DNA from: Methylovirgula sp.
GTDB lineage: Bacteria; Pseudomonadota; Alphaproteobacteria; Rhizobiales; Beijerinckiaceae
Assembly (NCBI GenBank): GCA_030044485.1
Contig: JASHVQ010000149.1
Location: 1 to 5,082 of the forward strand
DNA length: 5,082 nucleotides
Direction: 5' to 3'
Shown here: one piece after another, positions 1-5,082 of the stretch
Position numbering within the stretch: the stretch's first letter is position 1
Layout: each line of letters starts with the position of its first letter
Position numbers and translations under genes: made by a program
The notes under the pieces: generated by a model
The model's database searches: none
What the model was told of the DNA's origin: nothing
Seen by the model: the letters and a program-made list of their open reading frames with translations, nothing else

Positions 1-1835
1 ATCACGTTGCGAAAATCGATCTGCTTGCCGTTGTGGTCGGTGAGCTTGCCGTGGTCCATCACCTGCAACAGGATGTTGTAGAGATCGGGATGCGCCTTCT
101 CGATTTCGTCGAGCAGCAACACGCTATGCGGATGCTGGTCGATGGCGTCGGTCAAAAGGCCGCCCTGATCGAAGCCGACATAGCCGGGCGGCGCGCCGAT
201 CAGCCGCGAGACGGTGTGGCGCTCCATATATTCAGACATGTCGAAGCGGATGAGTTCGACGCCGAGCGCGACAGCGAGCTGCCGGGCGACCTCCGTCTTG
301 CCGACGCCGGTCGGGCCGGAAAAGAGATAGCAGCCGATCGGCTTCTCGCCGTCGCGCAAGCCGGCGCGCGCCAGCTTGATCGCCGAGGTCAAAGCCTGGA
401 TGGCGCTGTTCTGCCCATAGACGACGCGCTCCAGCGTCTCGCTCAAATGTTCGAGCACTTCGGCATCGTCCTTGGAGACGGTTTTGGGCGGGATCCGCGC
501 CATGGTCGCGATCGTCGCCTCGATCTCCTTGATGCCGATCGTCTTCTTGCGCTTGTTCTCGGGCACGAGCATCTGGCTCGCCCCGGTCTCGTCGATCACG
601 TCGATCGCCTTGTCCGGCAGCTTGCGGTCGTGGATGTAGCGCGCCGAGAGTTCGACGGCGGCCTTGACCGCCTCGCTCGTATAGCGGACCTTGTGGAATT
701 CCTCGAAATAGGGCTTCAGCCCCTTCATGATTTCGACCGCGTCCTCGACCGACGGCTCGTTGACGTCGATCTTCTGGAAGCGCCGGACGAGGGCCCGGTC
801 CTTCTCGAAATACTGGCGGTATTCCTTGTAAGTGGTCGAGCCGATGCAGCGCAGCGTTCCCTGCGCCAGCGCCGGTTTCAGCAGGTTCGAGGCGTCCATC
901 GCCCCGCCCGAGGTAGCTCCGGCGCCGATGACGGTATGGATCTCGTCGATGAAGAGGATCGCCTTCTTGTGGTTCTCGATCTCCTTCATCACCTGTTTCA
1001 GCCGTTCTTCGAAATCGCCGCGGTAGCGCGTGCCGGCGAGCAGCGTGCCCATATCGAGGGCGAAGACCGTCGCGTCGGCGAGCACTTCCGGCACTTCGCC
1101 GCGCACGATCTTGCGCGCCAAGCCTTCGGCGATCGCCGTCTTGCCGACGCCCGGATCGCCGACCATCAGCGGATTGTTCTTGTGGCGGCGGCAGAGCACC
1201 TGAATGGTGCGCATGACCTCCGCCTCGCGGCCGATCAGCGGATCGATCCGCCCTTCGCGCGCCTTGCGGTTGAGGTTGACGCAATAGGCCTCGAGCGCGC
1301 CTTCCTTTTTCTTCGAATCGCCGTCCTTGTCCTTGGATTCGCGCGCGTCGTCGTCGTCGACGCCGCGCGGCGTCTTCGACGTGTCCGAAAGCCCCGGCCG
1401 CTTGGCGATCCCGTGGCTGATGTAATTCACCGCGTCATAGCGCGTCATGTCCTGCTCTTGCAGGAAATAGGCGGCATGGCTCTCGCGCTCGGCGAAAATG
1501 GCGACGAGCACGTTGGCGCCGGTGACTTCCTCGCGGCCCGAAGACTGGACGTGGATCACGGCGCGCTGGATGACGCGCTGGAATCCGGCCGTAGGCTTGG
1601 CGTCTTCCCGCCCGTCGCCGACCAGATTGTCGAGCTCCTGGTCGATGTAGTCGCGCAGGTTCTTGCGCAGCAATTCGAGATCGACCGAGCAGGCGCGCAG
1701 CACCGCCGCCGAGTCGCTGTCCTCCGTCAGGCTCAACAGCAGATGTTCGAGCGTCGCATATTCGTGATGGCGCTCGTTGGCGACGGCCAAGGCCCGATGC
1801 AGCGTCTGTTCGAGATTACGGGAGAAGGACGGCAT
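1..1835 (-). CDS. clpA: ATP-dependent Clp protease ATP-binding subunit ClpA (5' 611 codons, truncated by window edge)
   Basis: AAA+ unfoldase that, as a hexamer with the ClpP peptidase, unfolds and feeds cytoplasmic substrates, including those delivered by ClpS. The frame is open without interruption from the ATG at 1835 to the left edge. It shows the ClpA order: a Clp N-domain (about residues 1-145, starting [16 protein letters not shown]), a charged linker (about 150-180, with four Asp at 160-163 and a Lys/Asp-rich run), AAA module D1 and AAA module D2. D1 has Walker A GDPGVGKT (226-233), Walker B ILFIDE (293-298) and pore loop RYRG (270-273). D2 has Walker A GPTGVGKT (507-514), Walker B LLLDE (573-577) and pore loop GYVG (551-554). 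There is no long ClpB-type coiled-coil middle domain, which separates it from ClpB; pairing with clpS separates it from ClpC. ClpA proteins are usually about 750-800 residues, so the end of D2 and the ClpP-binding loop are outside the window. The start lies 12 bp after the clpS stop and has only a weak purine-rich ribosome site, which suggests translational coupling with clpS. Confidence 0.97.
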   Translation of the reverse strand, partial: MPSFSRNLEQTLHRALAVANERHHEYATLEHLLLSLTEDSDSAAVLRACSVDLELLRKNLRDYIDQELDNLVGDGREDAKPTAGFQRVIQRAVIHVQSSGREEVTGANVLVAIFAERESHAAYFLQEQDMTRYDAVNYISHGIAKRPGLSDTSKTPRGVDDDDARESKDKDGDSKKKEGALEAYCVNLNRKAREGRIDPLIGREAEVMRTIQVLCRRHKNNPLMVGDPGVGKTAIAEGLARKIVRGEVPEVLADATVFALDMGTLLAGTRYRGDFEERLKQVMKEIENHKKAILFIDEIHTVIGAGATSGGAMDASNLLKPALAQGTLRCIGSTTYKEYRQYFEKDRALVRRFQKIDVNEPSVEDAVEIMKGLKPYFEEFHKVRYTSEAVKAAVELSARYIHDRKLPDKAIDVIDETGASQMLVPENKRKKTIGIKEIEATIATMARIPPKTVSKDDAEVLEHLSETLERVVYGQNSAIQALTSAIKLARAGLRDGEKPIGCYLFSGPTGVGKTEVARQLAVALGVELIRFDMSEYMERHTVSRLIGAPPGYVGFDQGGLLTDAIDQHPHSVLLLDEIEKAHPDLYNILLQVMDHGKLTDHNGKQIDFRNV

Positions 1836-1847
1836 GATTCCGGTCTT

Positions 1848-2192
1848 TCATTTCTTTTCCATGATGCATTGCAGCGGGTGCTGGTGCTTCCTGGCATAGT
1901 CCATCACTTGCGTCACTTTCGTCTCCGCAACCTCATAGGTGAATATCCCGCATTCGCCGACGCCATGCTGATGGACGTGAAGCATGATCCGCGTCGCCTC
2001 TTCCGGTCCCTTGTTGAAATATTTCCGCAACACCGTGACCACAAATTCCATCGGCGTGTAATCGTCGTTGAGCAGCAGGACGCGATACATGCTCGGGCGT
2101 CGCGTCTGCGGCTTCGGCTTTGTAATGACCGCCGTGCCGGCGCCCGAACCGGGATCGCCTCTCTGCGGATCCTTGGCTGCCCGTAACGGCAT
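1848..2192 (-). CDS. clpS: ATP-dependent Clp protease adaptor protein ClpS (N-recognin)
   Basis: Adaptor that binds proteins with N-terminal Leu, Phe, Tyr or Trp and delivers them to ClpA. From the ATG at 2192 it is 114 residues, a normal ClpS length. The ClpS core is almost canonical: [19 protein letters not shown], then [22 protein letters not shown], and the end [12 protein letters not shown]. The pocket residues known from E. coli ClpS (Asn34, Asp35, Met40 and His66) correspond here to Asn42, Asp43, Met48 and His74, so it should be competent for N-degron binding. The first ~30 residues are a flexible Pro/Gly/Lys-rich tail, the part that in the family enters the ClpA pore. Start choice: an in-frame GTG at 2213 would add 7 residues, but no Shine-Dalgarno sequence precedes it, whereas the ATG at 2192 has GGAG 8 nt upstream. 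It is followed 12 bp later by clpA, an arrangement widespread in proteobacteria and probably a two-gene operon. Confidence 0.96.
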   Translation of the reverse strand: MPLRAAKDPQRGDPGSGAGTAVITKPKPQTRRPSMYRVLLLNDDYTPMEFVVTVLRKYFNKGPEEATRIMLHVHQHGVGECGIFTYEVAETKVTQVMDYARKHQHPLQCIMEKK

Positions 2193-2204
2193 CCCTCCGT
2201 CTCC
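2193..2204 (-). promoter_or_regulatory. Ribosome binding site of clpS that decides its start
   Basis: Reading the minus strand into the ATG at 2192, the bases are GGAGACGGAGGG. The distal GGAG (2201-2204) has an 8-nt spacing, which is suitable. The proximal GGAGGG touches the start codon and is too close to serve. These bases would be coding if translation began at the GTG at 2213, so the site argues for the shorter protein. Confidence 0.55.
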
Positions 2205-2468
2205 ACTTGCCACAAACGCCGGGAGTCGCGGGCCGACGTTCGTCCACTTAGAAATAATAACTCCGGTTCGCCCCCCTCGACTACCGCGATTTCGGCTTGG
2301 GGGGCCGGCTGTCCCGCGTCCTCCTATGCAAGATAGAGACTAACGCGCCGGGTTCCAGGCGCGGGTCTTTGTCAGGCTTGCAGATTGTCGATGCTCGATC
2401 CCGATTCGGGCAAATTTTGCGCCGCCGTCGCGCCCGCATCCGCGCGGCCCGCGGGGTCGAGCCCGGCC
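2205..2468 (-). other. Non-coding region upstream of clpS; expected to hold the clpSA promoter
   Basis: I see no convincing gene here. Open frames on both strands are Arg/Pro/Gly-rich and resemble no known family. On the minus strand there are two weak -10 candidates. CTATCT (2331-2336) has a poor -35, CCTGGA (2354-2359), 17 bp away. TATTAT (2254-2259) lies in the only AT-rich patch but has no -35 at a usable distance. A small inverted repeat, CGCGCC/GGCGCG, occupies 2344-2363 with an 8-base loop. The clpSA promoter must lie here because the upstream phasin unit is closed by a terminator, but I cannot place it firmly. Confidence 0.35.
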
Positions 2469-2470
2469 GG

Positions 2471-2502
2471 AAAAATAAAAGGCCCGACATGCGTCGAGCC
2501 TT
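2471..2502 (-). terminator. Rho-independent terminator of the phasin transcript
   Basis: On the minus strand a 10-bp stem (arms 2493-2502 and 2479-2488, AAGGCTCGAC against GTCGGGCCTT with one G-T pair) encloses the tetraloop GCAT. It is followed at once by the T-rich tract TTATTTTT (2478-2471). The orientation fits a terminator for the phasin gene, whose stop is about 72 bp upstream. It would stop phasin transcripts from entering clpS. On the plus strand no T tract follows the stem, so it does not look bidirectional. Confidence 0.9.
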
Positions 2503-2543
2503 GCGCCCCGAAGGGAATGGGTGAGCCTATGCGCGCACATTAC

Positions 2544-2569
2544 GCCGCCGACCCGCTGCGGGCGGCGGC
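2544..2569 (-). other. GC-rich hairpin just after the phasin stop codon
   Basis: GCCGCCG (2544-2550) pairs with CGGCGGC (2563-2569). Inside, after one bulged A, CCCG pairs with CGGG around a 3-base loop, giving about 11 GC-rich pairs. It starts only 4 bases after the phasin stop. No T run follows on either strand, so it is not a classic terminator. A role as a 3'-end stabilising structure is inference; the true terminator lies further downstream at 2471-2502. Confidence 0.5.
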
Positions 2570-2573
2570 ATGG

Positions 2574-2921
2574 TTACTTTGGGCTTGCGGCCGCCTGGAC
2601 TTTGGCGAAAACCGTCTCGACCGGCTTGAACGCCTCTTTGGCAAGATTGGTGTAGAGCTCGCCGATCTTGGTGGCTTGCGCTACGAAGCCCTCGTAGGCC
2701 GACTTGGCATATTCCGACTGGATCTGGATCGCGTTGTCGAGCGACTTGGCGCCGAGCAATTTCTCCACGAACGCGGAATTGCTCTCGATCGACTTCTTCG
2801 AATAGTCGGTCGTTTCGGCGGCGATCGTCTGGAAACCCTTGGCGAGCGAAGCAGCAACCGAACTCGCCGCCTCGAGCTGCTCTTTACCGAATTTCTGGAA
2901 TTCATCGAAGTTTGAGGACAT
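2574..2921 (-). CDS. Phasin family protein (Phasin_2 type)
   Basis: Small amphipathic protein of 115 residues that most likely coats polyhydroxyalkanoate granules in the cytoplasm and helps set their number and size. It has no signal peptide or membrane segment. The sequence is almost wholly predicted helix, starting MSSNFDEFQKFGKEQLEAAS. It carries the family-typical region of residues 67-101, containing QIQSEYAKSAYEGFVAQATK and ELYTNLAKEAFKPVE. The C-terminus is a short Ala/Lys-rich tail (AAASPK). The length matches short alphaproteobacterial phasins. The start is firm: AAGGAG lies 6 nt before the ATG, and a strong promoter lies further upstream. The gene is monocistronic, bounded by its own promoter and terminator. 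No PHA synthase, depolymerase or phaR is in the window, so the granule role rests on family resemblance. Some Phasin_2 proteins occur in organisms without PHA and act more like general stress or chaperone-like proteins. Confidence 0.92.
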   Translation of the reverse strand: MSSNFDEFQKFGKEQLEAASSVAASLAKGFQTIAAETTDYSKKSIESNSAFVEKLLGAKSLDNAIQIQSEYAKSAYEGFVAQATKIGELYTNLAKEAFKPVETVFAKVQAAASPK

Positions 2922-2927
2922 CGTCTA

Positions 2928-2933
2928 CTCCTT
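2928..2933 (-). promoter_or_regulatory. Strong ribosome binding site of the phasin gene
   Basis: The minus strand reads AAGGAG, then 6 nt, then ATG at 2921. This is a near-ideal Shine-Dalgarno sequence and spacing, the best in the window. It fits a protein that is usually made in large amounts. Confidence 0.85.
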
Positions 2934-3005
2934 GGACGGAGACGCGCATCTGGTCAGCCGAGGGGAAGGCCCCGCGCGTCGGCAGGCCCCAGGCCCACGC
3001 AGTCG

Positions 3006-3034
3006 ATATAGTGCGTCGCACAATCATCGTCAAG
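3006..3034 (-). promoter_or_regulatory. Housekeeping sigma factor promoter of the phasin gene
   Basis: On the minus strand CTTGAC (3034-3029) and CTATAT (3011-3006) are separated by exactly 17 bp. This agrees at all 12 positions with the consensus CTTGAC-N17-CTATAT described for the Sinorhizobium meliloti housekeeping sigma factor (recalled knowledge). Transcription should start near 2999, giving a leader of roughly 78 nt before the phasin ATG. The fit to the E. coli consensus is also good (TTGACG-N17-TATATC). Confidence 0.85.
3012..3020. promoter_or_regulatory. Operator-like palindrome TGCGTCGCA, copy 1 (in the phasin promoter spacer)
   Basis: A TGC-N3-GCA palindrome abutting the -10 box within the 17-bp spacer; bound protein would block RNA polymerase. 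The flanking bases G and C extend it to GTGCGTCGCAC, a 5+1+5 inverted repeat. The TGC-N3-GCA core resembles the CTGC-N3-4-GCAG motif reported for the PHA regulator PhaR of Paracoccus denitrificans, but the outer C/G pair is absent. The assignment to PhaR is inference. Confidence 0.5.
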
Positions 3035-3042
3035 AAGATTTT

Positions 3043-3051
3043 TGCGTCGCA
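3043..3051. promoter_or_regulatory. Operator-like palindrome TGCGTCGCA, copy 2 (upstream of the phasin -35)
   Basis: This is an exact second copy of the 9-bp palindrome. Flanking T and A extend it to TTGCGTCGCAA. Its centre lies 31 bp from that of copy 1, about three helical turns, so both sites face the same side of the DNA. The two copies bracket the -35 box. A dimeric repressor such as PhaR bound cooperatively is the natural reading, but it is not proven. Confidence 0.5.
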
Positions 3052-3098
3052 ACAAAATTCCCATCCTGGCACTCTTGTCCGGCACTCGCGGCATAGCC

Positions 3099-3114
3099 TT
3101 AACCTTTGGGTAAC
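3099..3114 (+). promoter_or_regulatory. CtrA-like binding site upstream of the carboxypeptidase gene
   Basis: The plus strand has TTAA (3099-3102), seven bases, then GTAAC (3110-3114). This matches the CtrA box TTAA-N7-TTAAC of alphaproteobacteria at 8 of 9 defined positions. CtrA controls cell-cycle, envelope and division genes in this class. The site lies in the divergent gap, 196 bp before the carboxypeptidase ATG and about 65 bp upstream of the phasin -35. The same bases also form an imperfect inverted repeat (TTAACC-TTT-GGGTAA), so another regulator is possible. Confidence 0.45.
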
Positions 3115-3309
3115 TTGCGCAATTTAGCGTTGTTCCTCGGGCTTTTGGAGGGCTGCGGCAGGAAACCGCCAAGCGCTTCGCGGCTCGGGGCGCGATCCAA
3201 GACTCCTTTCGGCTTGGAAGAGCCCGCCTGGTGATTCCGAGGACTTCGGGGCGAAACGGGGTTGCCCCTGGCCGGGCCAGCAGCTGGGCCAATCAGGGGA
3301 CGAGGCGTG
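3115..3309 (+). other. Long leader/upstream region of the carboxypeptidase gene
   Basis: This is 195 bases without a gene. No ATG occurs on the plus strand before 3310. I find no convincing -35/-10 pair; the AT-rich stretch at 3115-3126 with the palindrome TTGCGCAA (3115-3122) is where a promoter would most easily fit. Small inverted repeats are present: CCAAG/CTTGG (3197-3201 and 3213-3217) and CTGGC/GCCAG (3268-3272 and 3276-3280). The second lies about 30 bases before the start codon. The Shine-Dalgarno candidates are AGGGGA (3295-3300, 9 nt before the ATG) and GAGG (3302-3305, 4 nt before it). Confidence 0.4.
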
Positions 3310-4998
3310 ATGTTGAAGCGGCGCGTAGGAGTTTGTGCCCTCGTATCGGTGAGTTTGCTGCTTGCGGTCGCCTCGGTCTGGCTCGCCTCCCCGGCTCAGG
3401 CCCATTACCGCCAGCACCATTATTTCTGGGGCTACGTCTTTCATCCGCATTATTGGCACCAGGCCTTCCATCCGCGCTGGGGCTATGCCTATCGGCGGGT
3501 TCACGTCCGCGCCTACCGCGCGGCCGCTTACGCCGATCACCCGCCGGTTGCGAATTTCGCGGCGATCGTCGTCGACGGCAATTCGGGCCGCGTGCTCTAT
3601 GCGCGCAACGCGGACGAGCCCCGCCACCCGGCCTCGATCACCAAGGTGATGACGCTCTATTTGCTGTTCGAACAGCTCGAAAAGGGCCGTTTGCACCTCA
3701 ATTCGCGCCTGACGATCTCCGAACACGCCGCCCGACAGGCGCCGACCAAGCTTGGCCTCGCTCCCGGCGCGACGATCAGCGTCGACGATGCGATCAAGGC
3801 CATTGTCACATTGTCGGCCAATGACATCGCGGTGGCGGTCGCCGAGAGGATCGGCGGAAGCGAAGACAATTTCGCCGCGCTGATGACGCGCCAAGCGCAT
3901 GCGCTCGGCATGTCGCACACCCATTATGCCAATGCCTCGGGCCTGCCGAACGACGAACAAATCACCACGGCGGCCGACCTCGCCCTGCTCGGGCGCGCCA
4001 TCCAGGAGCGTTTCCCGCGCTACTACCATTATTTTTCGACCCGTTCCTTCGCCTATGACGGGATCGTCAACCGCAATCACAATCACCTCCTCGGCCGCAT
4101 CGCCGGCCTCGACGGGATCAAGACGGGCTATACGCGCGAGTCCGGCTTCAACCTGCTGACCTCGGTCAAGCGCGACGGGCATTTCATCTTGGCCGTCGTG
4201 ATGGGCTCCCCGACCGCCGCCGGCCGCGACAGAATGATGGCGGGGCTCATCGCCAATGAGATCGATAAGGGCTCAAGGCGCCATACCGCCGCGCCGCTCG
4301 CCGCCTTCGCTTCGCAGGAGCGCGCCCCGCCTCGGCCCGAACCGAAGGGCGTCGCGCAAGGCCTCTCGCAACCCGCGCTTCCAGCCCGGCTTTCGATAGA
4401 TCGGCTGCCGGTCGCCTCGATCGCGCCCGCCCCCCTCCCGCGCCCCGCCTTCGTCTCCAGCACGCCCGCCAACCAGCCTCTGGCGCTCGGTTCGGGAACA
4501 TTTGGGCTGAGGCACTTGGCTTATGACGGCTCGACCGAGCGGCCGAGCGCCTCGACCACAACGCCTTCGATGTTGCGTTGGGCGGCGGACCCTGCGCCCA
4601 TCGCCGCAAGCGCCGATGCCGAGAAGGCGATCGCCAATGCGACGCCCGCCAGGGGCCAAGGCGACGCGGTTCTCGGCAAGGATGCGCGGATCATCGCGGC
4701 GAGCAGGGAGCCGGAAAGTTCGCAGGACGCCGAGCCGCCGGCGATCGCCCGCAGCGGCTGGATGATCCAGATCGGGGCGACCGACGATGCCGCAGCGGCC
4801 TCCGAGCTTCTCGTCCGGGCCGAAGTGCATTTGGCGCGCGCGCTCCCCGACGCTCAGCCGTTCACGCAAAAAGTTCAAAAGGGCGAGCAGACGCTTTATC
4901 GCGCCCGCTTTGCCGGACTGGAGGATGCGGACAACGCGGAACTGGCCTGCAAAAGTCTGAGAAGATCCGGCTTCGCCTGTTTCGCGACCAAAAATTAA
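3310..4998 (+). CDS. Exported D-alanyl-D-alanine carboxypeptidase (peptidase S11) with C-terminal SPOR domain
   Basis: Low-molecular-weight penicillin-binding protein of 562 residues that should remove the terminal D-Ala from peptidoglycan stem peptides in the periplasm. A Sec signal peptide has its basic start MLKRR, a hydrophobic core and likely cleavage after AQA (29-31). Residues 32-77 are His/Tyr/Trp-rich. The S11 catalytic domain (about 80-319) has all three active-site motifs: SITK (109-112, nucleophile Ser109), SAN (169-171) and KTG (271-273). A Pro/Ala-rich, probably disordered linker covers about 320-480. A SPOR domain (about 482-560, starting GWMIQIGA) should bind denuded glycan at the division septum. 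The PBP5 C-terminal beta domain and amphipathic membrane anchor are absent, so SPOR may provide the localisation. Start choice: the ATG at 3310 gives a perfect signal peptide. An extension to the TTG at 3262 would place 16 non-hydrophobic residues before it. It is related to the DacA/DacC/DacF group, but I do not assign a symbol. Confidence 0.95.
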   Translation: MLKRRVGVCALVSVSLLLAVASVWLASPAQAHYRQHHYFWGYVFHPHYWHQAFHPRWGYAYRRVHVRAYRAAAYADHPPVANFAAIVVDGNSGRVLYARNADEPRHPASITKVMTLYLLFEQLEKGRLHLNSRLTISEHAARQAPTKLGLAPGATISVDDAIKAIVTLSANDIAVAVAERIGGSEDNFAALMTRQAHALGMSHTHYANASGLPNDEQITTAADLALLGRAIQERFPRYYHYFSTRSFAYDGIVNRNHNHLLGRIAGLDGIKTGYTRESGFNLLTSVKRDGHFILAVVMGSPTAAGRDRMMAGLIANEIDKGSRRHTAAPLAAFASQERAPPRPEPKGVAQGLSQPALPARLSIDRLPVASIAPAPLPRPAFVSSTPANQPLALGSGTFGLRHLAYDGSTERPSASTTTPSMLRWAADPAPIAASADAEKAIANATPARGQGDAVLGKDARIIAASREPESSQDAEPPAIARSGWMIQIGATDDAAAASELLVRAEVHLARALPDAQPFTQKVQKGEQTLYRARFAGLEDADNAELACKSLRRSGFACFATKN

Positions 4999-5060
4999 AC
5001 AATTCGCGGCACAATTCGGCCAATCAGCTTTCGACAAGAGCGTGGCGTACGGAGTTAGTG

Positions 5061-5082
5061 GTGGCGGCGCATCAAGACGTCC
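5061..5082 (+). CDS. Possible start of a next gene (7 codons visible, product unknown)
   Basis: GGAG (5051-5054) lies 6 nt before a GTG at 5061, and the frame (M-A-A-H-Q-D-V) is open to the window edge. An adjacent in-frame GTG at 5058 is an alternative. The gap of 62 bp after the carboxypeptidase stop has no terminator that I can see, so the two could be co-transcribed. Too little is visible to name a product, and a chance match is quite possible. Confidence 0.3.

Noticed and set aside
232..1284. 350-codon minus-strand open frame inside clpA
   Set aside because: It is a different frame from ClpA. The true ClpA frame, with both Walker A/B pairs, covers the same bases without interruption, while this product is Arg/Gly-rich and matches no family.
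1303..1390. Charged Asp/Lys-rich stretch in ClpA as a possible insertion
   Set aside because: It falls at the normal variable linker between the ClpA N-domain and D1, so it is expected and not an insertion.
33..2186. 717-codon open frame on the plus strand across clpA and clpS
   Set aside because: It lies wholly antisense to clpA and clpS, both of which have complete family motifs. Its product is a low-complexity Asp/Arg/Leu/Val mix typical of reverse-strand frames in GC-rich genes.
2344..2363. CGCGCC/GGCGCG inverted repeat as a terminator or tRNA arm
   Set aside because: The stem is only 6 bp, no T tract follows on either strand, and no other tRNA arms or acceptor stem can be found around it.
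2385..2915. 176-codon plus-strand open frame opposite the phasin
   Set aside because: It is antisense to a well-supported phasin gene with its own promoter, ribosome site and terminator, and it starts in non-coding DNA without a ribosome site.
3006..3034. Heat-shock (RpoH-type) reading of the phasin promoter because of its CTTG
   Set aside because: The spacing and the CTATAT box fit the housekeeping consensus exactly; nothing specific to RpoH beyond CTTG is visible.
3262..3309. Upstream TTG extension of the carboxypeptidase
   Set aside because: It would put 16 Pro/Gly/Ala-rich residues before a classic signal peptide. The ATG at 3310 has ribosome site candidates at workable spacing.
3124..4182. 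352-codon minus-strand open frame opposite the carboxypeptidase (and a similar one at 4273-5037)
   Set aside because: Both are antisense shadows of a gene with intact SxxK, SxN and KTG motifs, and both have compositions typical of mirror frames.
4999..5018. Direct repeat ACAATTCG, two copies 12 bases apart
   Set aside because: Eight bases repeated once in a short intergenic gap is easily chance; no third copy or element boundary is present.

Overview
The window looks like ordinary chromosomal DNA of a GC-rich alphaproteobacterium, most likely of the Rhizobiales/Hyphomicrobiales. Supporting this are the clpS-clpA gene pair, a short Phasin_2-type protein, a D,D-carboxypeptidase carrying a C-terminal SPOR domain, a -35/-10 pair that fits the rhizobial housekeeping consensus, and a CtrA-like box. 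I cannot name the genus from the sequence alone.

Layout. Bases 1-2192 (minus strand) hold clpS followed 12 bp later by clpA. ClpA runs off the left edge after 611 codons. ClpS recognises proteins with destabilising N-terminal residues and hands them to the ClpA unfoldase for degradation by ClpP. Bases 2193-2573 are a non-coding gap with a clear minus-strand intrinsic terminator (2471-2502) and a GC-rich hairpin just after the phasin stop. Bases 2574-2921 (minus) encode a phasin, a polyhydroxyalkanoate (PHA) granule coat protein. Bases 2922-3309 are a divergent intergenic region. It contains a very good phasin promoter with two identical 9-bp palindromes around it, then a CtrA-like box and a 195-nt stretch leading to the next gene. 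Bases 3310-4998 (plus) encode an exported penicillin-binding-type D,D-carboxypeptidase with an unusual His/Tyr/Trp-rich N-terminus and a septal-type SPOR domain. A possible start of another plus-strand gene lies at 5061.

The three units (N-degron proteolysis, PHA storage, peptidoglycan trimming) look functionally separate. The terminator at 2471-2502 isolates the phasin from clpSA, and the carboxypeptidase is divergently transcribed. I see no mobile element, CRISPR array, RNA gene or defence system, and nothing that I would call a new system. The most interesting signals are regulatory: the paired phasin operators and the CtrA-like site. The aromatic/His-rich segment of the carboxypeptidase is also worth a look.
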